DNA of 64,000 nt from Herbidospora daliensis (lineage in GTDB: Bacteria > Actinomycetota > Actinomycetes > Streptosporangiales > Streptosporangiaceae). Positions 1 through 12,528 of the stretch are shown piece by piece (position 1 is the stretch's first letter; the number at the start of each line of letters is the position of its first letter). The position numbers and the translations under genes were made by a program. Location of the stretch: positions 1 through 64,000 of the forward strand of contig NZ_BBXF01000013.1 of the NCBI RefSeq assembly GCF_001570585.1, read 5' to 3'. The notes beneath the pieces were generated by a model. That model searched no databases and was not told the DNA's origin. It was given only the letters and a program-made list of their open reading frames with translations.

Positions 1-4047
<4,047 letters not shown>

Positions 4048-4048
<1 letters not shown>

Positions 4049-5331
4049 CAGTGTTCCTCCGGGAGGTGGAAGGCCGTGACGGGGGTGGACCGGCCCTTGA
4101 CGGCGCGGGGTCCGAGGGGGATCCAGGGCAGCCCTCCGGGGAGCGCGTCCAGGGTGCTGGCGGCGGCGACCGTCCCGGCCGGGCGGGCCAGGTCCTGCAT
4201 CCGGGCCGCCAGGTTGACCGTGTCGCCGACCAGCGTGTACTCGACGCGTTCCTCGCTGCCGAGCAGCGCGGCGGCCACCTCGCCCGTGCACAGGCCGATG
4301 CCGAGGCGGAAGGGGGTCTCCCACTCGTCGTTGAGGCGGCGCTGGCGCACGTGCATCTGCCGGGCCGCCGCGACCGCCGAGGCGGCGTGGCCGGGACGCG
4401 GGTCGGGGGCGCCGAAGACGGCCATGACGGCGTCGCCGACGTACTGCATGACGGTGCCGCCCTCGCGGAGGATGGCCGCGTTCATGGCCTTGCGGTGGGC
4501 GTTGAGCCGCCCGGCGAGCACCGCCGGGTCGGTGTGCTCGGCGATGGCCGAGTAGCCCCGCACGTCGCTCATCAGCACCGTCACCGTGAGCCGTTCGGTC
4601 CGGTCGAGCCCGTCGGCCAGCAGCTTGTCGGCCAGGCCGCCGGGTAACAGGCGCGAGAGGCGCTCGCCCTGCTCGTCGCGGCGCAGGATCGCGGTGTGCA
4701 GCATGCGCAGCCGTTTCAGCGCGCCCTGCCGGCCCGCCGACGCGCCCCGCGCCAGCTTCAGGAACAGCTGCTCGACCAGCGCGTTCACCTTCTCGGGGCT
4801 GTCGCCGGCCGCCGCCGCGATGGCCTTCACCGACCGTCCCTCGGCGACCTGCCGCAGCAGCGCCTCCTCGGCCGCGCTCAGCTCCGGCGACCGCGCCGGG
4901 GAGAGCAGGTCCTGGACGATCTGGGGGTCGACCATCGACCCGCCCGCCGCCACCTCACGAATGGCCCGGCCCAGCAGCCGCGCGTCCGCGATCCGGTCCT
5001 TCAGCAGGTACGCGTACCCGTCGGCGCCCTCCGACAGCAGCTTCACCGCGTAGTCGGGGTCGTCGTACTGGCTCAGCACCACGACGCCGGTGCCCGGGAG
5101 GCGCCCCCGTACCTCCCGGGCGGCATCGATGCCCTCGTCCTGGAAGGTCGGGGGCATGCGGATGTCGGTGACGAGCACCTGGGGCCGCAGCTCCTCGGCG
5201 CGCGCCACCAGCTCGTCGTAGTCGGCGGCCACGCCGACCACGTCGAGTGCCTGATCCCTGGCCAGCAGGGCGCGCACGCCCTCGCGGACGATCAGGTTGT
5301 CGTCGGCGAGCAGCACGGTGATGCGGTCCAC
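4048..5331 (-). CDS. Response regulator with class III adenylyl cyclase output
   Basis: A 427-residue protein. Residues 1-125 are a NarL-type receiver with acidic pair LLADDN, phospho-acceptor aspartate in VTDIRMPP and the conserved lysine in LLKDR. Residues 150-205 resemble a degenerate LuxR-type HTH (LSAAEEALLRQVAEGRSVKA). Residues 240-427 are a class III nucleotidyl cyclase with metal-binding aspartates in LMSDVRGY and YVGDAVMAVFG and the transition-state Asn/Arg motif DTVNLAARM. It is predicted to make cAMP on phosphorylation; no cognate kinase is in the window. The start is GTG 5331. It is the first gene of the ABC exporter operon and is divergent from a cyclic-nucleotide-binding protein gene. 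cGMP as product cannot be excluded. Confidence 0.88.
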
Positions 5332-5353
5332 GCGGTAAATGTCCCTCCCGCGC

Positions 5354-5419
5354 GGGGCCGGGAACAGAGGGTTAGCCCTCCTGCACCCGGATGGACATCC
5401 CCCTGTGTCTCCCGGCCCC
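5354..5419. promoter_or_regulatory. Divergent promoter region with long inverted repeat
   Basis: The 125-bp gap between the cyclase-regulator operon (minus) and the cyclic-nucleotide-binding gene (plus) contains a perfect 10-bp inverted repeat: GGGGCCGGGA at 5354-5363 and TCCCGGCCCC at 5410-5419. A smaller GAGGG/CCCTC hairpin sits inside it near 5368-5380. It could be an operator shared by both transcripts or an RNA structure in the plus-strand leader. I saw no GTG-N6-CAC Crp-like site here. Confidence 0.4.
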
Positions 5420-5456
5420 CGGTTCCTAGCGTCGGAGACGACCAGAGGAGGCCGAC

Positions 5457-6437
5457 ATGCGCGTCGAGACGCAGGCCACGTCCCTTTCCTGGATCCCCTC
5501 GGAGGCGGTCAAGGGGTACACCCGGCCGATGTTCGAGGCCGGGATCTCCCACTACGACGAGCCGCCCCCCGGGCGCGTCGACGACCTGGAGGCGCTGCGC
5601 CGCGCCGACCGGTTCCGGTTCGCCAACGTGCTTAACGTCTGGGCCGATTTCGGCGACGATGGCCGGGTGCTCGCCCACGGCGCCGGAGGAGGCGGGGTGA
5701 TGGGCTCCACCACGGTCCGGCTGGGCCCGCTCGGCCTCACCTTCGCCGCCGTCAGCCTGCCCGACCTGCTGACCGAGACGGTGGGCGAGGGCTTCGTCAC
5801 CGTCACCCGGTCGGCCGGCGGCCGCACCTCGTTGCCGTTCCCGCGCGCCGCCGCCGGGGTGCCGCGCTGGCGCTCCCCGCTCGTGTGGACCACGCTCTCG
5901 GTCACCGTGCGCGCCGACGGCACCTCCGAGGTCACGCTGACGGGCGCCAGCCCGTTCCCGCGCCACTGGGTCTACGACGCCGAGGGCGCGCTGATCCTCA
6001 AGGCGGGCGTCACCGACTTCAAGTCGTGGGCCGCCCAGCGGGCCACCCCGTGGGGCGCGGAGGACTCCCCGGTCGTCGTCACGGCCGCCGAGACCGCCCT
6101 CGAACGCGAACTGTCCCGGCTGATCATGCGGGGCGCCCGCAAGCCGGTCGTCCGGGAACTGAAAGAGGGCGCGGCCCTGGTCCGCCAGGGCGAGCCCGGC
6201 GCATCGTTGTTCCTGCTCCTCGACGGCGTCGTCACCGTCGACGTCGGCGGCCGCGAACTCGGGCGGGTCGGCCCGGGCGCGGTGCTGGGGGAGCGGGCCC
6301 TGCTGGAGAACGGCCGCCGCACCGCCACGCTGACCGCGCTCACCCCGATCAGGGTGGCCGAGGCCGGCGCCGACACCATCGACCGGGCCGCCCTGGAACA
6401 CCTGGCCCAGGGCCACCGCCGCGAGGAGTTCGCGTGA
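5457..6437 (+). CDS. Cyclic nucleotide-binding domain protein
   Basis: A 326-residue protein that starts at ATG 5457, 11 nt after AGAGGAGG. Residues 1-205 form a domain I do not recognise. Residues 215-326 are a cNMP-binding beta-roll, with RELKEGAALVRQGEPGASLF, the short phosphate-binding helix region GAVLGERALLENGRRTATLTA including the expected Glu and Arg, and no HTH after it. It should therefore sense cAMP without acting as a transcription factor. The stop overlaps the GTG of the metallo-hydrolase (GTGA), so the two proteins are co-made. It lies opposite a predicted adenylyl cyclase, which makes a shared cAMP circuit likely. Confidence 0.85.
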   Translation: MRVETQATSLSWIPSEAVKGYTRPMFEAGISHYDEPPPGRVDDLEALRRADRFRFANVLNVWADFGDDGRVLAHGAGGGGVMGSTTVRLGPLGLTFAAVSLPDLLTETVGEGFVTVTRSAGGRTSLPFPRAAAGVPRWRSPLVWTTLSVTVRADGTSEVTLTGASPFPRHWVYDAEGALILKAGVTDFKSWAAQRATPWGAEDSPVVVTAAETALERELSRLIMRGARKPVVRELKEGAALVRQGEPGASLFLLLDGVVTVDVGGRELGRVGPGAVLGERALLENGRRTATLTALTPIRVAEAGADTIDRAALEHLAQGHRREEFA

Positions 6438-7207
6438 GACTGCACTTCCTGGGGGTACGCGGGTCGACGCCCGCGCCCGGCGCCGAGTTCACCCGGTGGG
6501 GCGGCCACACCTCGTGTGTGGCCGTGCTGCCCGACGGGTGCGCCGCGCCGCCGCTGGTCCTCGACGCGGGGACCGGGATCAGGAACCTCGGTCCGGCGCC
6601 CTTCCGGGGCGTGATCGCGCTGTCGCACCTGCACTGGGACCACGTGCAGGGGCTGCCGTTCAGCCGGGCGTGCGACCACCCCGACGCGGAGGTCGAGCTG
6701 ATCGTGCCCGGTGAGGCGCCGCTGGAGCTGCTCACCCGGGCGTTCTCGCCGCCGCACTTCCCGATCGAGCCGTCGGGGCTGCGGGGAGCCGTGTCGGTGA
6801 CCTCTGCCGGCGGGAGCCGTAAACACCCCGCTTTCGAACTGAGACAGGCCGAAGTGACCCACAAGGGCGGGATCACGGTCGGCACCCGGGTCGAGTGCGA
6901 CGGCGTCGCCGTCGTCTACCTGCCCGACCACGCACCCCAGCTCGGCTCTTCAGCGGCCGAGGAACTGTGCCGGGGCGCCGACCTGATCGTGCACGACGGC
7001 CAGTTCCGGCCCGAGGAGCAGGCGCTCGCCGACGACTACGGGCACGCCACCGTCACCGACGCGCTGGCCTTCGCCGAACGCTGCGGCGCGGGCCGCCTGC
7101 TGCTCACCCACCACGCGCCGGGCCGCACCGACGACCAGCTCGACGCGGTCGCCAAGGAGTGGCCCGACGTGCGGTTCGCCCGCGAAGGCGACGTCGTGAC
7201 GGTCTAG
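6434..7207 (+). CDS. MBL-fold metallo-hydrolase
   Basis: A 257-residue metallo-beta-lactamase-fold hydrolase that starts at GTG 6434, overlapping the previous stop. Metal ligands are visible as SHLHWDH (HxHxDH), the aspartate in LIVHDGQ and the histidine in LLTHHAPG. The opening LHFLGVRGSTPAPG resembles RNase Z/PhnP/phosphodiesterase-like members. Coupling to a cNMP-binding protein and an adjacent cyclase makes a cyclic-nucleotide phosphodiesterase role attractive, but this is inference. Its stop shares the palindrome CTAG with the stop of the convergent DUF3467 gene. Confidence 0.85.
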   Translation: MRLHFLGVRGSTPAPGAEFTRWGGHTSCVAVLPDGCAAPPLVLDAGTGIRNLGPAPFRGVIALSHLHWDHVQGLPFSRACDHPDAEVELIVPGEAPLELLTRAFSPPHFPIEPSGLRGAVSVTSAGGSRKHPAFELRQAEVTHKGGITVGTRVECDGVAVVYLPDHAPQLGSSAAEELCRGADLIVHDGQFRPEEQALADDYGHATVTDALAFAERCGAGRLLLTHHAPGRTDDQLDAVAKEWPDVRFAREGDVVTV

Positions 7208-7497
7208 ATCTTGTGGCCGACCTCGTTCTCGTAGGCCGTCAGCTGCTGCTCCAGCGCCTTCATCAGCTCGAAGACCTGCGCCGGGGGAATGCGCACCCGG
7301 CTCACGATCCGCGTGGGGACGCTGATGTACTGCTGGCCGTCGCCGTTGTCGGCCAGCCCGGGCGGGCGCGTGATCACCGCGAAGTCGAGCACGAACCCGT
7401 CTTGGGTGTGCCAGACGGAGGCGAAGTTGGCGTACTGGCCGGCCTCCACTTCGGGGGTGATGCTCACTTCGAGGCGGCTCTCGGGCTCGTTGGTCAA
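7204..7497 (-). CDS. DUF3467 family protein
   Basis: A 97-residue protein of the small DUF3467 family, whose function is unknown. The family signature is seen as YANFASVWHTQDGFVLDFA, the PTRIVSRVRIPPAQ segment and a C-terminal helix that ends in YENEVGHKI. I chose TTG 7497 as start because GGAGGG lies 8 nt upstream and family members begin near here. Upstream in-frame ATG 7524 and GTG 7560 lack a comparable ribosome site. It is probably a cytoplasmic single-domain protein. It ends against the metallo-hydrolase gene, with which it shares stop-codon bases. Confidence 0.8.
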   Translation of the reverse strand: MTNEPESRLEVSITPEVEAGQYANFASVWHTQDGFVLDFAVITRPPGLADNGDGQQYISVPTRIVSRVRIPPAQVFELMKALEQQLTAYENEVGHKI

Positions 7498-7564
7498 ATC
7501 CTCATCCCTCCGGGTCGCCTCCATGGTGCCCTGTCGGGGGAGCGTTCCCGCGTCCGACACGTGT

Positions 7565-8200
7565 TCATTTGAGGATCGACGGAAGCGGCTGCGCGCCGCG
7601 CGTCGTCAGCATCTCTTTCATCAGGTCGATCTCGGCGGTCTGGCCGTCGACGATGTGCTGGGCCAGGTTCCGCACCTCGGGCCGGTCGACCAGCTCGACC
7701 GCGCCCTTGGCCATCTCGACGCCGCCCTCGTGGTGGCGGATCATCAGCTGCAGGAACAGCACCTCGGCCGCCTGCCCCTTCGCGTCGGCCAGCCGCTTCA
7801 TCTCGTCGGCGGTGGCCATGCCCGGCATCACGCCCGGCGTCACGCCGGCCGCCGCCGCGTGGCCGTGGCCCGCCATCCACGTCATCGGCTTCACGCTGGA
7901 CGCCTGCGACAGGTCCCACTGCTGAAGCCAGCCGATGAACATTCCACGCTGCGCCGACTGGGTCGTGATGATGTCGTAGGCCAGCGTGCGCACCGCGTCG
8001 TCGCTGCTCTCGTCGCGCACCGCGAACGCCATCTCGACCGCCTGCGCGTGGTGAACCCCCATGTCACGGGCGAAACCGGCCTCGGGTGAGAGGTCGCCGG
8101 GGGTGCCCGGCCGGGTCAGGTTGACCAGCACCAGGACGATCGCCACGACCACGACGACGGCCGCGGCGACGGGGAGCAGAAGCGAACGGGGGTTCTTCAT
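7565..8200 (-). CDS. DUF305 family secreted/anchored protein
   Basis: A 211-residue protein with an N-terminal membrane anchor or signal sequence (about 7-27) and an extracytoplasmic four-helix DUF305 domain. The domain has two His/Met-rich repeats: ARDMGVHHAQAVEMA near residue 45 and LMIRHHEGGVEMAK near 153. This HHxxxxxM pattern is typical of DUF305, which is ferritin-like and often linked to copper. Linker MPGMATADEM adds methionines. It is divergent from a DUF3105 gene, a frequent partner in actinobacteria. Metal handling at the cell surface is the likely but unproven role. Confidence 0.88.
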   Translation of the reverse strand: MKNPRSLLLPVAAAVVVVVAIVLVLVNLTRPGTPGDLSPEAGFARDMGVHHAQAVEMAFAVRDESSDDAVRTLAYDIITTQSAQRGMFIGWLQQWDLSQASSVKPMTWMAGHGHAAAAGVTPGVMPGMATADEMKRLADAKGQAAEVLFLQLMIRHHEGGVEMAKGAVELVDRPEVRNLAQHIVDGQTAEIDLMKEMLTTRGAQPLPSILK

Positions 8201-8297
8201 CGCCCTCAGATTACTTCCCGCCGGGACGCGATGGGCCAAACGGCTATCTATACCCACTATTCTCCTTGTCCATATGTGACCGCGTGATGGAGGGTCG

Positions 8298-9038
8298 ATG
8301 ACCAAGGAGAAAGCGGCGGCACGGCGTGACCGCATCGCCCAGATGAGGGCGCAGCAGCGGGCCAAGGAACGGCGGGCCGCTGTCTTGATGTGGGGAATCG
8401 GCGGCCTCGTCATCCTGCTTCTCGTGGGAAGCGTCGCGTTCTACATCATCCGTCAGGAGATGGACAAGTCGGAGGCCGAGAAGGCCGCGACCGCCGCCCA
8501 AGAGGCGATGCTGCCGAAGGTCAAGAACTACGAGTACAAGGGCGCGGGCCACGTCAACACGAAGGTCGCCTACAAGGAGACCCCGCCGGCCGGCGGCGAG
8601 CACAACCCGGCCTGGCAGACGTGCGGCATCTACGACCAGCCGATCAACAACGAGAACGCGGTCCACTCGATGGAGCACGGCGCGGTCTGGATCACCTACC
8701 AGCCCGACCTGCCGGCCGCCGAGGTCGACAAGCTGAAGGCCATGGCGGGCGAGCCCTACATGCTGCTCAGCCCCTTCCCCGGCCTCCCGTCGAAGATCGT
8801 CGCCACGTCGTGGAACCACCAGCTCCAGCTCGACAGCGCCTCGTCCCCCGACCTGAGCGCCTTCATCCTGAAGTTCCGCCAGGGTGAGGACACCCCCGAG
8901 CTCGGCGCCAGCTGCGACGGCGGCGAGACCCGCTCGGCCGCCGACGCCCCGCTGCCGCCCGCCGGTTCCCAGCCGGCCCCGGCGCCGACGGACGCCCCGG
9001 CCACGGACGCGCCCGCCACGGACGCGCCCGCGCAGTGA
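8298..9038 (+). CDS. DUF3105 family membrane-anchored protein
   Basis: A 246-residue protein. A basic cytoplasmic N-terminus (1-28) is followed by one membrane segment (about 29-51) and an extracytoplasmic DUF3105 domain (about 75-205) with YKETPPAGGEHNPAW, the cysteine in QTCGIYD and VHSMEHGAVWITY. The tail is Pro/Ala-rich and ends in three DAPAT-type repeats. GGAGGG lies just upstream of ATG 8298. The conserved histidines (GEHNP, MEHG) could bind metal, in line with the divergent DUF305 partner. Function is unproven. Confidence 0.87.
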   Translation: MTKEKAAARRDRIAQMRAQQRAKERRAAVLMWGIGGLVILLLVGSVAFYIIRQEMDKSEAEKAATAAQEAMLPKVKNYEYKGAGHVNTKVAYKETPPAGGEHNPAWQTCGIYDQPINNENAVHSMEHGAVWITYQPDLPAAEVDKLKAMAGEPYMLLSPFPGLPSKIVATSWNHQLQLDSASSPDLSAFILKFRQGEDTPELGASCDGGETRSAADAPLPPAGSQPAPAPTDAPATDAPATDAPAQ

Positions 9039-9060
9039 CAACCGATTTGTGATCAGGGAG

Positions 9061-9148
9061 CGGCCCGTGCCCCTGTCCTTGAGGCAGATACAGGGCGCGA
9101 GACGCGGTCGGCCTTCGGCCGACCGCGTCTCGCTTGGGGCACGGGCCG
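9061..9148. other. Nested inverted repeats, three-way-junction-like; probable terminator
   Basis: Starting 22 bp after the DUF3105 stop is an 88-bp structured element. A 13-bp outer stem (9061-9073 with 9136-9148) encloses a small hairpin (CCCTGT 9071-9076 with ACAGGG 9090-9095, competing for three bases of the outer stem) and a perfect 17-bp hairpin (9097-9113 with 9117-9133, loop TTC). The long GC hairpin could end DUF3105 transcription, but no T-tract follows on the plus strand. The extra stems are more than a simple terminator needs, so a structured RNA or leader of the next gene (start 9175) is possible. Confidence 0.6.
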
Positions 9149-9174
9149 TCCCATGTCGATAGGCTCTGCGGGCG

Positions 9175-10107
9175 ATGTCAGGGATTGAGGCCGGGATGCA
9201 GAACACCCCCGTTGCGGAGGAGCCGGGTCCGCCGCAGCCGCCGCAGGCGACCAAGGGCGCCACGATCGCCCTCAGCGTCGCGCTGGTCTTCGTGGTGATC
9301 ATGTCCGGCGTGCTGGGCACCGTCGCGGTGCTGATGACCAACAACCAGGACTCCCCGCCGCTGACCCAGCCGGTCGTCACCAAGCTCGCCGTGCCCATCC
9401 ACTTCGCGCCCGTCGAGGCGTCGGGCGCCGCCCCCTGCCCGGCCGAGACCGAGTCGGTGCTCGACGACGCGGGCACCACCTGCTACCAGCTCGAACCGGG
9501 CGTGACCCTGACGACGGTGCAGAAGATCGAGACCTTCACCGAATCCGACGGGACCTACTCGATCCGGGTGGTCCTGGCCCCCGGCAACCGGGCCCAGATC
9601 GAAGACCTGACCCGCGACACCGTCAAGCGCCTGCTGGCCATCGTGGTCGGCGACAAGGTCGTCTCGACCCCGCGCGTGGCCCAGGAGATCACCCAGGACA
9701 GCCTGAGCATCGTCGGCGGCTTCACCAAGACGGAGGCCGACGCCTTCCTCGCCCGCCTGAAGGGCACCGGCGGCGCCCCGCCCGCCCAGCCGCCCGCCCA
9801 GCCGCCCGCCACCCAGCCCACCGGCGACCCGGCGGCCCCGAGCCAGCCCGGGGTCACCGACCCCAACCAGCAGCCGGGCGGCACCGACCCGAACCAGCCC
9901 GGCGGCACTGATCCGAACCAGCCGGGCGGCACCGACCAGCAGCCTTCCGCGAACAGCCAGGGGGCGGCGAACTCCCAGCGCTACCCGACCTGCGCGGCGG
10001 CCTTCGCGGCGAACGCGGGCCCTTACACCAAGGGTGTCCACCCCGAATACCAGTGGTACGTCGACAAGGACAACGACGGCATCGCGTGCGACCGCGACGA
10101 CCTCTGA
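9175..10107 (+). CDS. Membrane-anchored SecD P1-head-like protein with Excalibur domain
   Basis: A 310-residue protein: cytoplasmic Pro-rich start, one membrane segment (about 29-54), then an extracytoplasmic domain (about 75-200) similar to the P1 head of SecD/SecF with two cysteines (APCPAE, TTCYQLE). A flexible linker follows with PPAQ repeats and three tandem TDPNQ/PGG repeats (about 220-260). The C-terminus is an Excalibur calcium-binding domain (about 272-310) with CAAAFAA and the loop DKDNDGIACD. It is probably a surface protein; the role is unknown. The SecD-like part lacks the transmembrane channel, so it is not a translocase. Confidence 0.82.
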   Translation: MSGIEAGMQNTPVAEEPGPPQPPQATKGATIALSVALVFVVIMSGVLGTVAVLMTNNQDSPPLTQPVVTKLAVPIHFAPVEASGAAPCPAETESVLDDAGTTCYQLEPGVTLTTVQKIETFTESDGTYSIRVVLAPGNRAQIEDLTRDTVKRLLAIVVGDKVVSTPRVAQEITQDSLSIVGGFTKTEADAFLARLKGTGGAPPAQPPAQPPATQPTGDPAAPSQPGVTDPNQQPGGTDPNQPGGTDPNQPGGTDQQPSANSQGAANSQRYPTCAAAFAANAGPYTKGVHPEYQWYVDKDNDGIACDRDDL

Positions 10108-10194
10108 TGATGACCCCCACCCGCCGAATCGCCTGAGCGCGGGATCCGAACGGCCGCCGACGTCCCTTCCGGGCAGGGGAACCGCTTTTCCGCG

Positions 10195-12420
10195 TCAGGC
10201 CAGGACGCTCAGGGCGATGTCGTCCGGCCTGATCGGCACCCGCGACAGCGGCAGTCCCGTCGCCGCGCGGACCGCCGCCGCGATGGCCGGGGTCGACGAC
10301 AGGGTCGGGGGTTCGCCCGCTCCCCGCAGCCCGTAGGGCGCGTGCGGGTCGGGGTTCTCCAGGATCGACAACTTCATCGGCGGCATGTCGAGGATGGTCG
10401 GGATCAGGTAGTCGGTGAACGACGGGTTCAGCACCTTGCCGTCGCGCACCTGGATCTCCTCCATCAGGGCCAGCCCCAGGCCCTGGGCGGTGCCGCCGTG
10501 GATCTGGCCTTCGAGGGCCAGCGGGTTGAGGATCTTCCCGACGTCCTGGACGGCGGCCAGTTCGACCACCTTGACCAGCCCGAGCTCCACGTCGACGTCC
10601 ACGACCGCCCGGTGCACGCACAACGCCAGCTGGGTGTGGGAGTTCCCCTGGCCGGTCACCGGGTCCATCGGGAAGGTGCGGCGGTGGCGGTATTCGCGGG
10701 TCTCCTCGACCGGGCCCTCCTCGGCCAGCGCCTCGGCGAGGCCGCGGCCGCTGGCGGTCAGCGCGTCGAGGCGCTCCTTGACCGCGAGGCTGGCGGCCCT
10801 GACCGCGCCGCCGGTCACGTACGACTGCCGCGAGGCCGACGACGACCCGGCCGAGCCGACGGTGGTGTCGGCGGGCACGATGGTGACCCGGTCGATGCCG
10901 AGCTCGGTCTGCGCGATCTGGGTCTTGACCATGACCAGGCCCTGCCCGACCTCGGCCGCCGCCGTGTGCACGAGCACGTGCGGCTCGCCGCCGAGCAGCT
11001 CGACCCGCACCCGGGCGGTCGAGTAGTCGTCGAAGCCCTCGGAGAAGCAGATGTTCTTGATCCCGACGCCGTAGCCGACACCGCGCCTGACCCCCTCGCC
11101 GTGGGTGGTCTGGGCCACGCCTCCCGGCAGCTCGCGCAGGTCACGCGAGGAGGGCCCCGGCATGGGCATCGCGTCGAGCTCCCGCAGCATGTCGGCGAGC
11201 GGCGCGGGGGTGTCGATCACCTGGCCGGTGGCCAGCAGTGACCCCTGCGAGACGGCGTTGCGGACGCGGATCTCGACCGGCGACAGGCCGCACGCCTCGG
11301 CGAGCCGGTCCATCTGCGACTCGTAGGCGTAACAGGCCTGGACCGCCCCGAACCCCCGCATCGCCCCGCAGGGCGGATTGTTGGTGTAGGTCCCGTAGGC
11401 GTCGATGAAGACGTTCGGCACCTCGTAGGGCCCGACCCCCAGCGAGGCCGCGTTCCCGACCACGGCGGGCGAGCTGGAGGTGTACGCGCCCCCGTCGAGC
11501 ACGATCTCGGCCTTGACGTAGACGATCTTCCCGTCGCGGGTCGCGCCGTGCTCGTAGCGCATCCAGGCCGGGTGCCGGTGGACGTGCCCGAAGAAGGACT
11601 CCTCGCGGCCGTAGACGAACTTGACCGGCTTGCCCGTGCGCAGGGCCAGCATCGAGGCGTGGATCTGCATCGACAGGTCCTCGCGCGCCCCGAACGCGCC
11701 GCCGACGCCGGCCAGCGTGAGCCGCACCTTGTCCTTCGGCAGGTTCAGGCAGGGCGCGATCTGGTCCTGGTCGACGTGCAGCCACTGGGTGGCGACGAAC
11801 AGGTCGACGCCGCCGTCCTCGGCCGGGACCGCGAGGCCCGACTCGGGGCCGAGGAACGCCTGGTCCTGCATGCCGACCTCGTACTCGCCGGTGACGACCA
11901 CGTCGGCGGTGAAGGTCGAGCCGACGCGCACGGGCTGGTGCCTGACCAGGTTCCCGTGGACGCTGACCTGCGGGCACTCCGGGTCGAAGGCCGCCTTGCG
12001 CGGGTCGGTGACGGCCTCGCGGAGTTCGTACACGACCTCGATGAGATCGGCGGCCCGGCGGGCCGTCTCGGGGTGGTCGGCGGCCACCAGCGCGACCGGT
12101 TCGCCTTGGTAGCGGACCTGGTCGACGGCGAGGACGGGCTGGTCCTTGTGTTCGAGGCCGTAGAACTTCTCGCCGGGCACGTCCTCGTGGGTGAGCACCG
12201 CGAACACCCCCGGCACCCTGAGCGCGGGGCCGACGTCGATCGACCTGATCCAGGCCGACGGGTGGGGGCTGCGCAGGGTCGCGCCCCAGAGCATGCCGTC
12301 GAGCCACAGGTCGGAGGAGTAGGCGAACTCCCCGGTGACCTTCAGCGTGCCGTCGGGGCGGAGCAGGCTCTGCCCGATGCCCTGTCCGATGCCCTGGGTG
12401 CGTCCGGTGGCGATGCTCAT
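10195..12420 (-). CDS. Xanthine dehydrogenase-type molybdopterin-binding subunit
   Basis: A 741-residue large subunit of the xanthine dehydrogenase/aldehyde oxidase family, which hydroxylates purines or other N-heterocycles at a Mo cofactor. The aldehyde oxidase a/b hammerhead domain is at about 15-125. The Mo-binding parts follow, with GGAFGAREDL, the AMRGFG arginine motif, and the catalytic glutamate in GAGEPP near the C-terminus. The start is ATG 12420; the frame stays open upstream only as a shadow of the PucR gene. It is divergent from a PucR-type regulator, which supports purine catabolism (PucD-like). No FAD or 2Fe-2S subunit gene is nearby, so its partners must lie elsewhere. Confidence 0.87.
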   Translation of the reverse strand: MSIATGRTQGIGQGIGQSLLRPDGTLKVTGEFAYSSDLWLDGMLWGATLRSPHPSAWIRSIDVGPALRVPGVFAVLTHEDVPGEKFYGLEHKDQPVLAVDQVRYQGEPVALVAADHPETARRAADLIEVVYELREAVTDPRKAAFDPECPQVSVHGNLVRHQPVRVGSTFTADVVVTGEYEVGMQDQAFLGPESGLAVPAEDGGVDLFVATQWLHVDQDQIAPCLNLPKDKVRLTLAGVGGAFGAREDLSMQIHASMLALRTGKPVKFVYGREESFFGHVHRHPAWMRYEHGATRDGKIVYVKAEIVLDGGAYTSSSPAVVGNAASLGVGPYEVPNVFIDAYGTYTNNPPCGAMRGFGAVQACYAYESQMDRLAEACGLSPVEIRVRNAVSQGSLLATGQVIDTPAPLADMLRELDAMPMPGPSSRDLRELPGGVAQTTHGEGVRRGVGYGVGIKNICFSEGFDDYSTARVRVELLGGEPHVLVHTAAAEVGQGLVMVKTQIAQTELGIDRVTIVPADTTVGSAGSSSASRQSYVTGGAVRAASLAVKERLDALTASGRGLAEALAEEGPVEETREYRHRRTFPMDPVTGQGNSHTQLALCVHRAVVDVDVELGLVKVVELAAVQDVGKILNPLALEGQIHGGTAQGLGLALMEEIQVRDGKVLNPSFTDYLIPTILDMPPMKLSILENPDPHAPYGLRGAGEPPTLSSTPAIAAAVRAATGLPLSRVPIRPDDIALSVLA

Positions 12421-12456
12421 AGACGCCCAGTAGACCAACCTTTTGTTTCCGGACCT

Positions 12457-12470
12457 ATCGGCTGACCGAT
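12457..12470. promoter_or_regulatory. Inverted repeat between PucR and Mo-subunit genes
   Basis: ATCGG-CTGA-CCGAT, 5-bp arms, lies midway in the 108-bp divergent gap and is a candidate operator for the PucR-type regulator. Short arms make chance occurrence possible in GC-rich DNA. Confidence 0.35.
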
Positions 12471-12528
12471 GAAACGCCGGGGCCGCAAGGGGCGGCGCTT
12501 GTAGATTCATCCAAATAAGGTGGGTCTT

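Noticed and set aside
5332-5456. Expected Crp-type GTG-N6-CAC site in the cAMP module promoter
   Set aside because: Searched by eye and not found; only the GC-rich inverted repeat is present.
9778-9942. Tandem short repeats that could suggest a CRISPR or satellite
   Set aside because: They are in-frame codon repeats for PPAQ and TDPNQ/PGG linkers of the Excalibur protein.
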